64,000 nt of DNA from Stenotrophomonas sp. 24(2023) (GTDB lineage Bacteria; Pseudomonadota; Gammaproteobacteria; Xanthomonadales; Xanthomonadaceae), in contig NZ_CP133160.1 in the NCBI RefSeq assembly GCF_030913365.1, positions 3,882,001 through 3,946,000 of the forward strand. Direction: 5' to 3'. The position numbers were made by a program, and so were the translations under genes. This document shows, in pieces, positions 24,044 to 32,217 of the stretch (position 1 is the first letter of the stretch; each line of letters opens with the position of its first letter). The notes under the pieces were generated by a model. The model had not been told where the DNA came from. It saw nothing but the letters and a program-made list of their open reading frames with translations, and did not search any database.

Positions 24044-24112
24044 GGATCCACGCATGGCGTGGATCCACAGAACGCCATCGCATCCCCGGTAGATCCACGC
24101 CATGCGTGGATG
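24044..24112. repeat. Two SMAG palindromes between converging genes
   Basis: An inverted copy (GGATCCACGCATGGCGTGGATCC without GTAG) at 24044-24066 and a consensus copy (GTAGATCCACGC...GTGGATGG) at 24089-24112 lie between the Nudix and serA stop codons. Transcribed together the two could pair into a longer structure and serve as a bidirectional terminator. Confidence 0.8.
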
Positions 24113-24124
24113 GCGGGATGCGTG

Positions 24125-25366
24125 TCAATACAGGATGCGCGTGCGCAACGTGCCCGGAATCGCCGCCAGCTCATCCCGCACGGCCGAGGCCTGGGGCGCT
24201 TCGGCGGTGATGTCGATCACCACGTAGCCCACCTGCGGGTCGGTGCGCAGGAACTGGCCGTCGATGTTGACGTTGTGCCGCGAGAAGATCTCGTTGACCT
24301 TGGACAGCACGCCGGGCACGTTGCGGTGGATGTGCAGCAGGCGCAGGCTGCCGTCGTGTTCGGGCAGGGTGACTTCGGGGAAGTTGACCGCCGACAGCGT
24401 GCTGCCGTTGTCGCTGTAGCGCACCAGCTTGGCCGCCACTTCCACGCCGATGTTGTCCTGCGCCTCCAGCGTGCTGCCGCCCACGTGGGGGGTCAGGATC
24501 ACGTTGTCGTGGCGGGTCAGCGGGGACTCGAAGACATCGCCGTTGCCCTTGGGTTCGACCGGGAACACGTCCAGCGCCGCGCCGCCCAGGTGGCCGGAAG
24601 CCAGGGCGGCATCGAGCGCGGCGATGTCCACCACGGTGCCACGGGCGGCGTTGATCAGGTGCGCCCCGCGGCGCATCTTCGCCAGTTCCGGCGCGCCGAT
24701 CATCCATTGCGTGGCGGTGGTTTCCGGCACGTGCAGGGTGACGATGTCGGCGCGCTCGAGCAGGTCGTCCAGGCTGGCCGCCGCGCGGGCGTTGCCCAGC
24801 GCCAGCTTGGTTTCCACGTCATGGAAGATCACGTGCAGGCCCAGTGCTTCGGCCATCACGCCGACCTGGGTGCCGATATGGCCGTAGCCGATGATGCCCA
24901 GGGTCTTGCCGCGCACTTCATGGCTGCCGGCGGCCGACTTGGACCAGCCGCCACGGTGGCACTCGGCGTTCTTCTGCGGGATGCCGCGGGTCAGCATGAT
25001 CGCCTCGGCGACCACCAGCTCGGCCACGCTGCGGGTGTTGGAGTAGGGCGCGTTGAACACCGGGATGCCGGCGATCTCCGCCGCGTCCAGGTCGACCTGG
25101 TTGGTGCCGATGCAGAAGCAGCCCACCGCGATCAGGCGCTTGGCCTCGGCCAGCACCTCGGCACTGAGCTGGGTGCGCGAGCGGATGCCGACGATGTGCG
25201 CCTCGGCGATGCGGGCCTTCAGCTCCTCTTCCGGCAGGGCCTTGCTGTGCACCTCGATCTGGCTGTAGCCGGCGGCGGTGAACACATCCACGGCGGTCTG
25301 GCTGACCCCCTCCAGCAACAGCACACGGATATCCTGCTTCGGGTACGAGGTCTTCTTCGGCGACAT
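24125..25366 (-). CDS. serA: D-3-phosphoglycerate dehydrogenase
   Basis: This 413-residue cytosolic NAD enzyme opens serine biosynthesis from 3-phosphoglycerate; enzymes of this type can also reduce 2-ketoglutarate to D-2-hydroxyglutarate. The Rossmann motif is GIIGYGHIGTQVG (GYGHIG at 160-165); catalytic residues are R242 (NAARGTVVD), E271 (VEPKGNG) and H294 (PHVGGST). The last about 75 residues form an ACT domain (HIHRNVPGVLSKVNEIF) for feedback by serine. Length is the same class as the E. coli enzyme (410). The ATG at 25366 is chosen from the family N-terminus. It is transcribed away from the neighbouring FAD dehydrogenase, with 172 bases between. Confidence 0.95.
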   Translation of the reverse strand: MSPKKTSYPKQDIRVLLLEGVSQTAVDVFTAAGYSQIEVHSKALPEEELKARIAEAHIVGIRSRTQLSAEVLAEAKRLIAVGCFCIGTNQVDLDAAEIAGIPVFNAPYSNTRSVAELVVAEAIMLTRGIPQKNAECHRGGWSKSAAGSHEVRGKTLGIIGYGHIGTQVGVMAEALGLHVIFHDVETKLALGNARAAASLDDLLERADIVTLHVPETTATQWMIGAPELAKMRRGAHLINAARGTVVDIAALDAALASGHLGGAALDVFPVEPKGNGDVFESPLTRHDNVILTPHVGGSTLEAQDNIGVEVAAKLVRYSDNGSTLSAVNFPEVTLPEHDGSLRLLHIHRNVPGVLSKVNEIFSRHNVNIDGQFLRTDPQVGYVVIDITAEAPQASAVRDELAAIPGTLRTRILY

Positions 25367-25538
25367 GGGGCGGCACGGCCAGTGGGACGGGAGCGATCCA
25401 CTATGCCAGAACGCGGCGCCGATGGTGCAGTGCGCAAATGGTTGCATCCGTAGCCATCCGCCCCGCACCGGGCGGGCTGGACGCTGAGCGGCGGCGCTGG
25501 CACGCTTGCCCGTTCTTCATGCATCGTGCTGGACCGCC

Positions 25539-26927
25539 ATGACCGATTCCCGCCTCGCCTCGCTGCACCAGGCCGTCCCCGGCCTGCGCCTGAAGACCGA
25601 CCCGGCCGACCTGGAACACTACGGGCGCGACTGGACCCGGCGCTGGACGCCGGCGCCGCTGGCCATCGCCCTGCCGGCGACGGTGGAGGAGGTGCAGGCG
25701 GTGCTGCGCTGGTGCGCCGCCGAAGGCGTGGCGGTGGTGCCGTCGGGGGGGCGCACCGGGCTGTCCGGCGGCGCGGTGGCCGCCCATGGCGAACTGGTGC
25801 TGAGCCTGGAGCGGATGAACAAGGCGCTGGCCTACGATGCGGTCGACCGCACGCTGGTGGTGCAGGCCGGCATGCCGCTGGAAGCCATCCACAACGCTGC
25901 GCGCGAGCATGGCCTGATCTATCCGGTCGATTTCGCCGCGCGCGGCTCGTGCTCGATCGGCGGCAACATCGCCACCAATGCCGGCGGCATCCGCGTGATC
26001 CGCTACGGCAATACCCGCGAATGGATTGCCGGGCTGAAGGTGGTCACCGCCGATGGCGACCTGCTCGAGCTCAACAAGGGCCTGATCAAGAATTCCAGCG
26101 GCTACGACTTCCGCCAGCTGCTGATCGGCTCGGAAGGCACGCTGGGCGTGATCGTGGAGGCCACCCTGAAGCTGGCCGATCCGCCGCCGGCGAGCAATGT
26201 GATGCTGCTGGCGCTGCCCAGCTTCGAGGTGCTGATGCAGGTGTTCGCGGCGTTCCGTGCCCGGCTGCAGCTGCAGGCGTTCGAGTTCTTCACCGACCGT
26301 GCGCTGCACCACGTGCTGGCGCACGGTGCGCAGGCGCCGTTCGCCGAGGTCCATCCGTATTACGTGGTGACCGAATTCGCCGCCGACGATGCGGCGCAGG
26401 AAGCGGCGGCGATGGCGGCCTTCGAGGATTGCCTGGGCAATGGCTGGGTCAGCGATGGCGTGGTCAGCGCCAGCGATGCCCAGGCCGCGCAGTTGTGGCG
26501 CCTGCGCGAAGGCATCACCGAGGCGCTGGCGCGTCATACCCCGTACAAGAACGATGTGTCGGTGCGCATTTCGGCCATGCCCGCGTTCCTGGCCGAAACC
26601 CAGGCGCTGATCGGCCAGGCCTATCCGCACTTCGACGTGGTCTGGTTCGGCCACATCGGCGATGGCAACCTGCACATCAATGTGCTCAAGCCGGAAGGGA
26701 CCTCCGCCGGAGAGTTCGTCGGCCAGTGCGAGCACGTGACCAAGCTGCTGGCGCAGGTGCTGGCACGGTTCAATGGCAGCATCTCCGCCGAACATGGCAT
26801 CGGCCTGGTCAAGAAAGGCTATCTGGACAGCACCCGCGGCCCGGCCGAGATCGCGCTGATGAAGGCGGTCAAGCGCGCGTTCGATCCCCAAGGCCGGCTG
26901 AACCCGGGCAAGCTGTTCGACGCCTGA
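25539..26927 (+). CDS. FAD-linked D-2-hydroxyglutarate dehydrogenase (D-lactate dehydrogenase family)
   Basis: This 462-residue flavoenzyme has an N-terminal FAD_binding_4 domain (VVPSGGRTGLSGGAVAAHG, then IGGNIATNAGGIRVIRYGNT) and a C-terminal FAD-oxidase cap with the metal-binding signature HIGDGNLHINV and EHGIGLVKKGYL. Members oxidise D-2-hydroxy acids and pass electrons to electron-transfer flavoprotein or quinone. The head-to-head position with serA matches the established coupling of SerA and D-2-hydroxyglutarate dehydrogenase in Pseudomonas, where the dehydrogenase removes the hydroxyglutarate made by SerA. D-lactate or glycolate oxidation is the alternative. The ATG at 25539 is preferred to an in-frame TTG at 25506. 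Confidence 0.85.
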   Translation: MTDSRLASLHQAVPGLRLKTDPADLEHYGRDWTRRWTPAPLAIALPATVEEVQAVLRWCAAEGVAVVPSGGRTGLSGGAVAAHGELVLSLERMNKALAYDAVDRTLVVQAGMPLEAIHNAAREHGLIYPVDFAARGSCSIGGNIATNAGGIRVIRYGNTREWIAGLKVVTADGDLLELNKGLIKNSSGYDFRQLLIGSEGTLGVIVEATLKLADPPPASNVMLLALPSFEVLMQVFAAFRARLQLQAFEFFTDRALHHVLAHGAQAPFAEVHPYYVVTEFAADDAAQEAAAMAAFEDCLGNGWVSDGVVSASDAQAAQLWRLREGITEALARHTPYKNDVSVRISAMPAFLAETQALIGQAYPHFDVVWFGHIGDGNLHINVLKPEGTSAGEFVGQCEHVTKLLAQVLARFNGSISAEHGIGLVKKGYLDSTRGPAEIALMKAVKRAFDPQGRLNPGKLFDA

Positions 26928-26988
26928 GGCAGACAAAGTCTTCACGCAGCGATTACGCTGCCGCTTCCTTCCCTGATTGCCGCGACCG

Positions 26989-27288
26989 ATGACCCGACCG
27001 CTCCTGCTGCTTGCCCTGCTGTCCCTGCCGCTTGCCGGCTTCGCTTCCAGCTTCGCCGGCACTTCCGCAGGCTCGGCCACCGGGGCCTCCTCCGGTTCCT
27101 CGGCCAGTTCGTCCGGCGACGACAAGGTCGTCGAGGCCGCGCGCGATGATGCCGCAGCCTTCGTCGCCAGTGATGGCCAGATCCGTGGCGCACGCCTGCA
27201 GGCCGCGCTGGTGCACCTGCGCGAGCAGGACACGGCCGCACGCGGGCAGAGTGACCTGGAGCTGGCCCGCGCGCTGTTGGCACGCTGA
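26989..27288 (+). CDS. DUF2388 family small exported protein
   Basis: This 99-residue protein has a signal peptide (LLLLALLSLPLAGFA, residues 5-19) followed by a Ser/Gly-rich stretch and the DUF2388 core DDKVVEAARDDAAAFVASDG and RGARLQAALVHLRE. The function of the family is unknown. It is followed after 24 bases by a large exported protein with an Lnb-like domain; in my recollection these two families are also neighbours in Pseudomonas, which suggests a joint envelope role. The ATG at 26989 is used rather than an upstream TTG. Confidence 0.8.
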   Translation: MTRPLLLLALLSLPLAGFASSFAGTSAGSATGASSGSSASSSGDDKVVEAARDDAAAFVASDGQIRGARLQAALVHLREQDTAARGQSDLELARALLAR

Positions 27289-27312
27289 TACCCGCGGCAG
27301 GCCGGCGACGGC

Positions 27313-29118
27313 ATGACCGTTTCCCGTAGCCTGGCCTGCGCCGGCCTGGGGTTGCTGCTGGCGATGCCGGCGGTGCAGGCTGCCCAGCGCCTGCAGCTGG
27401 ACCCGCACGGACTGGACCCGCTGCAGCAGCAGCGGGCGCAGCAGGTGCTGGACGATGTGCAGGCGCTGCTCCCTGCGGGCCTGTTGCAGGCGTTGCCGGC
27501 ACAGGTCCAGGTGGCCTGGCCGGATGACCTGCCGGCCGATGTGCATGGCCGTGCCTTTGCCGGCCGCGTCGCCTTGCGCCGGTCGCTGCTGGACACGCCC
27601 GGGGCTGACGGGCCTGCGGTGGCCGCCGCAGCGCAGGCACCGCGCCGGGCGCTGGTGCATGAACTGGTCCATGTCGCCGACCGCGGCGGGGCGGGCTGGT
27701 CACGCAGCGCCCGTTTCCGTGACCTGGCCGGCTGGCAACGCCGGCCCTGGCACCTGGGGCGGGGTGCCAATGATTTCAGCGACCGCAGCCCGGACGACTA
27801 CGAGCGCACCAGCGCGGCCGAGTACCTTGCGGTGAACGCCGAGCATTACCTGCTCGATCCGGACTATGCCTGCCGCCGGCCGGCGCTGGCGCGCTGGTAC
27901 CGCGACCACCTGGGTGCCGGCGCAGCCTCGGCTTCCTGCGGTGTTTCCGTACCGCTGCTGCAGGCCGATGCCGAAGAAGGCGCGGCTTCGTTGCTGTCGC
28001 TGGACCCGGCCCGGGTGTATGCGGTGGACTACCTGTTCGCCGAGGGCAGCGCGCAGCCGATGAGCCGCTGGGGCCACAGCATGCTGCGGCTGGTGATCTG
28101 CCGGCCGGGGCGGCCCCGCGGCCCGGACTGCCGCCTGGATCTGGAATACCACCGGGTGCTGTCCTTCCGCGCATTCGTCGGTGATGTGCAGATCTCCAAC
28201 TGGCGTGGCCTGACCGGTGGCTATCCGTCGCGGTTGTTCGTCTTGCCGCTGCAGCAGGTCATCGATGAATACACCCAGGTCGAGCTGCGCGGGCTGGCGT
28301 CGTTGCCGCTGCGGCTGACGGCCGATGAAACCGCCCAGCTGCTGGAGCGTGCCGCGCAGGTGCACTGGACCTACGACGGCCACTATTACTTCGTCAGCAA
28401 CAACTGCGCGGTGGAAACGGCCAAGCTGCTGCAGGCCGGCGTGCCGCGGCTGGGCGAGGCCGGGCTGGCCCAGCTCAGCCCGCGTGGCCTGCGCGCGCGG
28501 CTGGCGCGGCGGGGCGTGCTGGACGAGCAGGTGCTGCGGGATCGCGCAGCGGCCCAGCGGCAGGGGTACTACTTCGCTTCCGCGCGCGACCACTACCAGC
28601 AGTTGTTCGCGGTGGCCGCGGCGCAGATGGCATTGCCCGCGCGCGATGCTGCGGCCTGGCTGGCCCTGCCGGCGCAGGTGCGGCAGCCCTGGCTGCAGCA
28701 GGGTGACCTGCGCGCCACCGCCGGCCTGCTCCTGCTGGAAAAGGCCGCGCAGCGCCGTGCCGACCTGCGCGCACGCGATGTGCTCAAGCGCCAGCTGCTG
28801 CGCGCGCCGGACAGTGCGGCCACGCAGCAGCTGCGCGCCCTGCTGCAGCAGGCCGGGCAATGGTTGCGCCCGGCGTACCTGCTGGCCGGGGGGTATGGCC
28901 TGCCGCAGGCCGGGGAACAGGCGCAGGTGGCCGATGCCGTGGCTGCGGCCAGCGTGCAGGCCGTGCCGGCCTGGCGTGCCCTGCGCCAGCAGCTGCGTGC
29001 GCAGCTGCCTGCGGCGCGCCGGCAGGACATGGACACCATTGATGCGAACCTGGCCGCATTGGGCGCGCGCCTGCGCCTGCTGGCCGCCGAACCGGCTACT
29101 GCCGCGGCAGTTCGATGA
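27313..29118 (+). CDS. Exported DUF4105 (Lnb N-terminal-like) protein with HExxH-like motif
   Basis: This 601-residue protein has a signal peptide (residues 1 to about 24, ending VQAA). An HELVH motif at 116-120 followed by ERTSAAEYLAVNAEHYL resembles a zinc-metallopeptidase site in its first part. The middle has RWGHSMLRLV (H255) and HYYFVSNNCAVETAKLL (C365), the marks of the DUF4105/Lnb family, whose enterococcal founding member N-acylates lipoproteins with a Cys/His site. The last 200 residues are Ala/Gln/Leu-rich helices. Function is unknown; a periplasmic hydrolase or acyltransferase is possible. Its 3' end overlaps the converging sensor-kinase gene by 23 bases. Confidence 0.8.
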   Translation: MTVSRSLACAGLGLLLAMPAVQAAQRLQLDPHGLDPLQQQRAQQVLDDVQALLPAGLLQALPAQVQVAWPDDLPADVHGRAFAGRVALRRSLLDTPGADGPAVAAAAQAPRRALVHELVHVADRGGAGWSRSARFRDLAGWQRRPWHLGRGANDFSDRSPDDYERTSAAEYLAVNAEHYLLDPDYACRRPALARWYRDHLGAGAASASCGVSVPLLQADAEEGAASLLSLDPARVYAVDYLFAEGSAQPMSRWGHSMLRLVICRPGRPRGPDCRLDLEYHRVLSFRAFVGDVQISNWRGLTGGYPSRLFVLPLQQVIDEYTQVELRGLASLPLRLTADETAQLLERAAQVHWTYDGHYYFVSNNCAVETAKLLQAGVPRLGEAGLAQLSPRGLRARLARRGVLDEQVLRDRAAAQRQGYYFASARDHYQQLFAVAAAQMALPARDAAAWLALPAQVRQPWLQQGDLRATAGLLLLEKAAQRRADLRARDVLKRQLLRAPDSAATQQLRALLQQAGQWLRPAYLLAGGYGLPQAGEQAQVADAVAAASVQAVPAWRALRQQLRAQLPAARRQDMDTIDANLAALGARLRLLAAEPATAAAVR

Positions 29119-30163
29119 TGAAGCGGCTGCCGCCGGCACTGCCCGGCGTGCAGCGCACCTGGCCGCCATGGGCATCGATGATGGCCTTGACCACCGCCAG
29201 GCCCAGGCCGCTGCCACCGCCCTGGCGCGAGCGGGACCCGTCGCCGCGCATGAACGGATGGAAGATGCTGGCATGCTGCGCCGGGTCGATGCCCGGGCCT
29301 TCGTCCTCGATGGCGATCTGCACATGGGCCAGGGTTTCGTGCACGGCAATGCGGATGCGGCCGGGGGTCGCATAGCGCCGGGCATTCTCCAGCAGGGCCA
29401 GCAATGCCTGCCGCAGGCGGGTGGGATCGCAGTGCGCGGGGTGTTCCCCGCGGCTGGTCTCCAGTTCCAGCACGAAGCCGGCGCTGCGGAAGGCCGGGTC
29501 GACCAGGGTCATCACCGAATGGATCTCGTTGACCACATCGGCGCGGGCGCGGCGTACCTCCAGCCGCGCATTGTCGGCCAGGCTCAGCACGCGCAGGTCC
29601 TCGATCAGCCGCGACAGGCCTTCCACCTGTGCCAACAGGCTGCGGAACTGCGCCTCGTCGGGTTGGAACACCCCTTCGGCCAGGCCCTGCAGGCGGCCGC
29701 GCAGGATGGTCACCGGCGTGCGCAGCTCATGGGCGATGGCCGCATGCCACATCGTGCGCTCGCGCTCCATCGCCTGCAGGCGGTCGGCCATGGCGTTGAA
29801 GTCATCCACCAGCAGCGCCACTTCGCCCGGGGAATCATCGGTGGTGCTGGCGCGGACGCCCAGGTTGCCTTCGGCCAGGGCGCGGATGCTGTCCACCAGG
29901 GAGTTCATTGGCGACAGGATGCGCTGTGCCAGGCGCACCGAGGCGGCGATGGCCAGGCCCAGGCCGAGCAGGGTGACCCCGACCATCCACACCAGTTCCG
30001 GGCCGGTCGGCAGCCAGCCGTCCGGCTCGTTGGCGCTGGCGGGGAAGAACTCGACCAGCACGGCGTACAGCAGGTAGGAACTGAGGATCATCATCACGAT
30101 GACCGCCAGCACCATCAGCGACATCGAAACGATGATGTGCCGGCTCAGCCCGGAACGGCGCAT
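29096..30163 (-). CDS. smeSy: Sensor histidine kinase, BaeS/SmeSy type
   Basis: This 355-residue inner-membrane kinase has two transmembrane helices (about residues 10-38 and 57-77) enclosing an unusually short periplasmic loop of some 20 residues. A HAMP linker follows (LAQRILSPMNSLVDSI). The phospho-acceptor is H145 in IAHELRTPVT, and the ATPase domain has LLENARRYA (N box), DEGPGI (G1) and GGSGLGLAVVKAI (G2). The start codon shares one base with the response-regulator stop, so they are translationally coupled. The pair diverges from an RND pump, the arrangement described for SmeRySy and SmeYZ in S. maltophilia. The gene name rests on that arrangement and is tentative. Confidence 0.8.
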   Translation of the reverse strand: MRRSGLSRHIIVSMSLMVLAVIVMMILSSYLLYAVLVEFFPASANEPDGWLPTGPELVWMVGVTLLGLGLAIAASVRLAQRILSPMNSLVDSIRALAEGNLGVRASTTDDSPGEVALLVDDFNAMADRLQAMERERTMWHAAIAHELRTPVTILRGRLQGLAEGVFQPDEAQFRSLLAQVEGLSRLIEDLRVLSLADNARLEVRRARADVVNEIHSVMTLVDPAFRSAGFVLELETSRGEHPAHCDPTRLRQALLALLENARRYATPGRIRIAVHETLAHVQIAIEDEGPGIDPAQHASIFHPFMRGDGSRSRQGGGSGLGLAVVKAIIDAHGGQVRCTPGSAGGSRFIIELPRQ

Positions 30164-30912
30164 CAGCGGTCCGCCATCAGCCGGTAGCCGACACCGCGCA
30201 CGCTGGCCGGGACATGGCCCATGCCGACATCATCGAGTTTGCGGCGCAGCTTGCTCACGTGGCTGTCCACGGTGCGTTCGAGGGCCTCGCTTTCCGGCAG
30301 GCACTCATGCATCAGTTCGCTGCGGCTGAAGATGCGGGTCGGTGCCAGGGCCATGCAGTGCAGCAGCTTGAACTCGGTCAGCGTCAGCAGCAGCTCGTGG
30401 CTGTAGCCATCGCCTTCCACGTGCACGGCGTGGGTGGCCAGGTCGATCACCAGCGGCCCGACCCGCAGCACCGGCGCGGCATCCGGGCGGGTGCCACGCA
30501 GCGTGCGGCGCAGCACGGCGCGTACGCGCGCGGCTACTTCGGCCGGGTTGAAAGGCTTGACCACGTAATCGTCGGCCCCCATGCGCAGGGCCGTCAGCTT
30601 GTCCAGGTCCTGGTCCAGCGCGGTCAGCATGATGACCGGTGTATCGCCGCGCTGGCGCAGCTGGCTCAGCACGCTCCAGCCATCCAGCCCGGGCAGCTGC
30701 ACATCCAGCAGCACCAGGTCCGGGCGTGCACTGCGGTGCAGGTCGAGCGCAGCGGGGCCATCGATCGCGCGCAGCGTGCGCAGGCCTTCACGTTCCAGGT
30801 AGGCAGCGATGATGTCGGTGATTTCCGCTTCATCCTCCACGATCAGCACGAGCGCATCGAGGGAGCGGTCCCATTGCGCGGCCGGCGCAAGGGTAGGGGC
30901 AGGGGCTGGCAT
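30163..30912 (-). CDS. smeRy: OmpR-family response regulator, SmeRy type
   Basis: This 249-residue regulator has a receiver domain (LVLIVEDEAEITDIIAAYLE, phospho-acceptor D70 in LVLLDVQLPGLDG, conserved Lys in VVKPFNPAE) and a C-terminal winged helix (LTLTEFKLLHCMALAPTRIF, then RTVDSHVSKLRRKL). A 20-residue Ala/Pro-rich leader precedes the receiver. The ATG at 30912 is chosen because longer versions run into the divergent transporter gene. The 126 bases between this gene and the adaptor gene must carry both promoters, so direct control of the pump is likely. Such systems alter aminoglycoside and other drug susceptibility in Stenotrophomonas. Confidence 0.82.
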   Translation of the reverse strand: MPAPAPTLAPAAQWDRSLDALVLIVEDEAEITDIIAAYLEREGLRTLRAIDGPAALDLHRSARPDLVLLDVQLPGLDGWSVLSQLRQRGDTPVIMLTALDQDLDKLTALRMGADDYVVKPFNPAEVAARVRAVLRRTLRGTRPDAAPVLRVGPLVIDLATHAVHVEGDGYSHELLLTLTEFKLLHCMALAPTRIFSRSELMHECLPESEALERTVDSHVSKLRRKLDDVGMGHVPASVRGVGYRLMADR

Positions 30913-31038
30913 GCAGTCAGGGGCCTGAAGGTGCTTGCCTCCATCGTATCTCCACACTTGCTCCATCGAAACCCCATCGTGGTCTTCCACACTGCGCGCT
31001 TCATGATCCAGCGCCGCGATGCCGGCCCGTGTACAGCA

Positions 31039-32172
31039 ATGAGAACCTTCAGGACCCCGTTCGCCGCGCTGTGCGCGGCCCTCGCCCTGGCCATGACGGC
31101 CTGCTCCGCGCCCGACGCGCCGCCACCGGCCCCGCCCCGCGTGGGCGTGCTGACCGTGGCCCCGCAGGTCGTGCAGCGTGAAGACGAACTGCCCGGCCGC
31201 GTAGCGGCGGTGCGTACCGCGCAGATCCGTGCGCAGGTGGGCGGCATCGTGCTCAAGCGCCTGTTCGAGCAGGGCGCCGAAGTCGGCCAGGGCCAGCCGC
31301 TGTTCCAGATCGATCCGGCAGCGTTCCGCGCCGATGTCGATTCGGCGCTGGCCGCCCTGCAGCGCAGCGAGGCGGCGCTGGCACGTTCGCGCCTGCATTC
31401 GCAGCGCCTGCATGCGCTGGCCAGTGCGCAGGCGGTCAGCCAGCAGAACCGCGACGATGCCAATGCCGAGCATGAGCAGGCGCGCGCGGCGGTCAACGAG
31501 GCCCGGGCGATCCTGGCCCGGCGCCAGCTGGACCTGCGCTACGCCACGGTCAGCGCGCCCATCGCCGGGCGTATCGACCAGGCGCTGGTCAGTGAAGGCG
31601 CGCTGGTGGGCGTGGCCGATGCCGAGCCGATGGCGGTGGTGCAGCAGATCGACCAGGTCTATGTGGACGTGCGCCAGCCCGCATCGCAGCTGCAGCCGCT
31701 GCAGCGCAGTGCCGGGCAGGGCGATGCCGTGGCGGTGACCGTGCTGGGGCCGGGCGGGCAACCGCTGGCCGAGTCCGGGCAGCTGCTGTTCTCGGGCATC
31801 AACGTCGATGCGCGTACCGGTGATGTGATCCTGCGCATCCTGGTCGACAACCCGCGCCGTGAACTGCTACCGGGCATGTATGTCCGTGCACGGGTGCCAC
31901 GCGGCGGGCCGGACAGCACCGTGCTGCTGCCACAGCAGGCCGTGCTGCGCAGTGCGGGCGGCCAGGCGTATGCCTGGGTGATCGCCAGCGACGGCAAGGC
32001 GGTCATCCGCACGCTGCAGGTGGACAGCGGCGTGCCCGGTCATTGGCGCGTGCGCCAGGGCCTGGCGGCCGGCGAAAAGGTGGTGGTGGAGGGGCAGGAG
32101 CGCCTGCAGGAAGGCATGCAGGTGGATGCCCGCCGCTGGCAGCCGGTCACCGCCGCGGCAGAACAGTCCTGA
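31039..32172 (+). CDS. smeY: RND pump periplasmic adaptor lipoprotein, SmeY type
   Basis: This 377-residue membrane-fusion protein links the inner-membrane pump to an outer-membrane channel. A lipobox-like end of the signal peptide places C22 (MTACSAPD) as the lipidated residue. The order is lipoyl half (IRAQVGGIVLKRLFEQGAEV), a short coiled-coil hairpin (residues about 105-160), lipoyl half (LRYATVSAPIAGRID), beta-barrel and membrane-proximal domains, as in AcrA/MexA. The ATG at 31039 is the only start that gives a signal peptide; the frame upstream lies over the regulator gene. The pump gene follows after 45 bases. No outer-membrane channel gene is present, as in smeYZ, so a shared TolC-like channel is expected. 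Confidence 0.85.
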   Translation: MRTFRTPFAALCAALALAMTACSAPDAPPPAPPRVGVLTVAPQVVQREDELPGRVAAVRTAQIRAQVGGIVLKRLFEQGAEVGQGQPLFQIDPAAFRADVDSALAALQRSEAALARSRLHSQRLHALASAQAVSQQNRDDANAEHEQARAAVNEARAILARRQLDLRYATVSAPIAGRIDQALVSEGALVGVADAEPMAVVQQIDQVYVDVRQPASQLQPLQRSAGQGDAVAVTVLGPGGQPLAESGQLLFSGINVDARTGDVILRILVDNPRRELLPGMYVRARVPRGGPDSTVLLPQQAVLRSAGGQAYAWVIASDGKAVIRTLQVDSGVPGHWRVRQGLAAGEKVVVEGQERLQEGMQVDARRWQPVTAAAEQS

Positions 32173-32217
32173 GCACAGCACGGTCCGGGTATACCGGCCA
32201 CAGGGAAGGAACACATC

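Noticed and set aside
30214..31038. Longer N-terminus of the RND adaptor protein
   Set aside because: The frame runs over the response regulator on the other strand, and the ATG at 31039 starts a proper lipoprotein signal.
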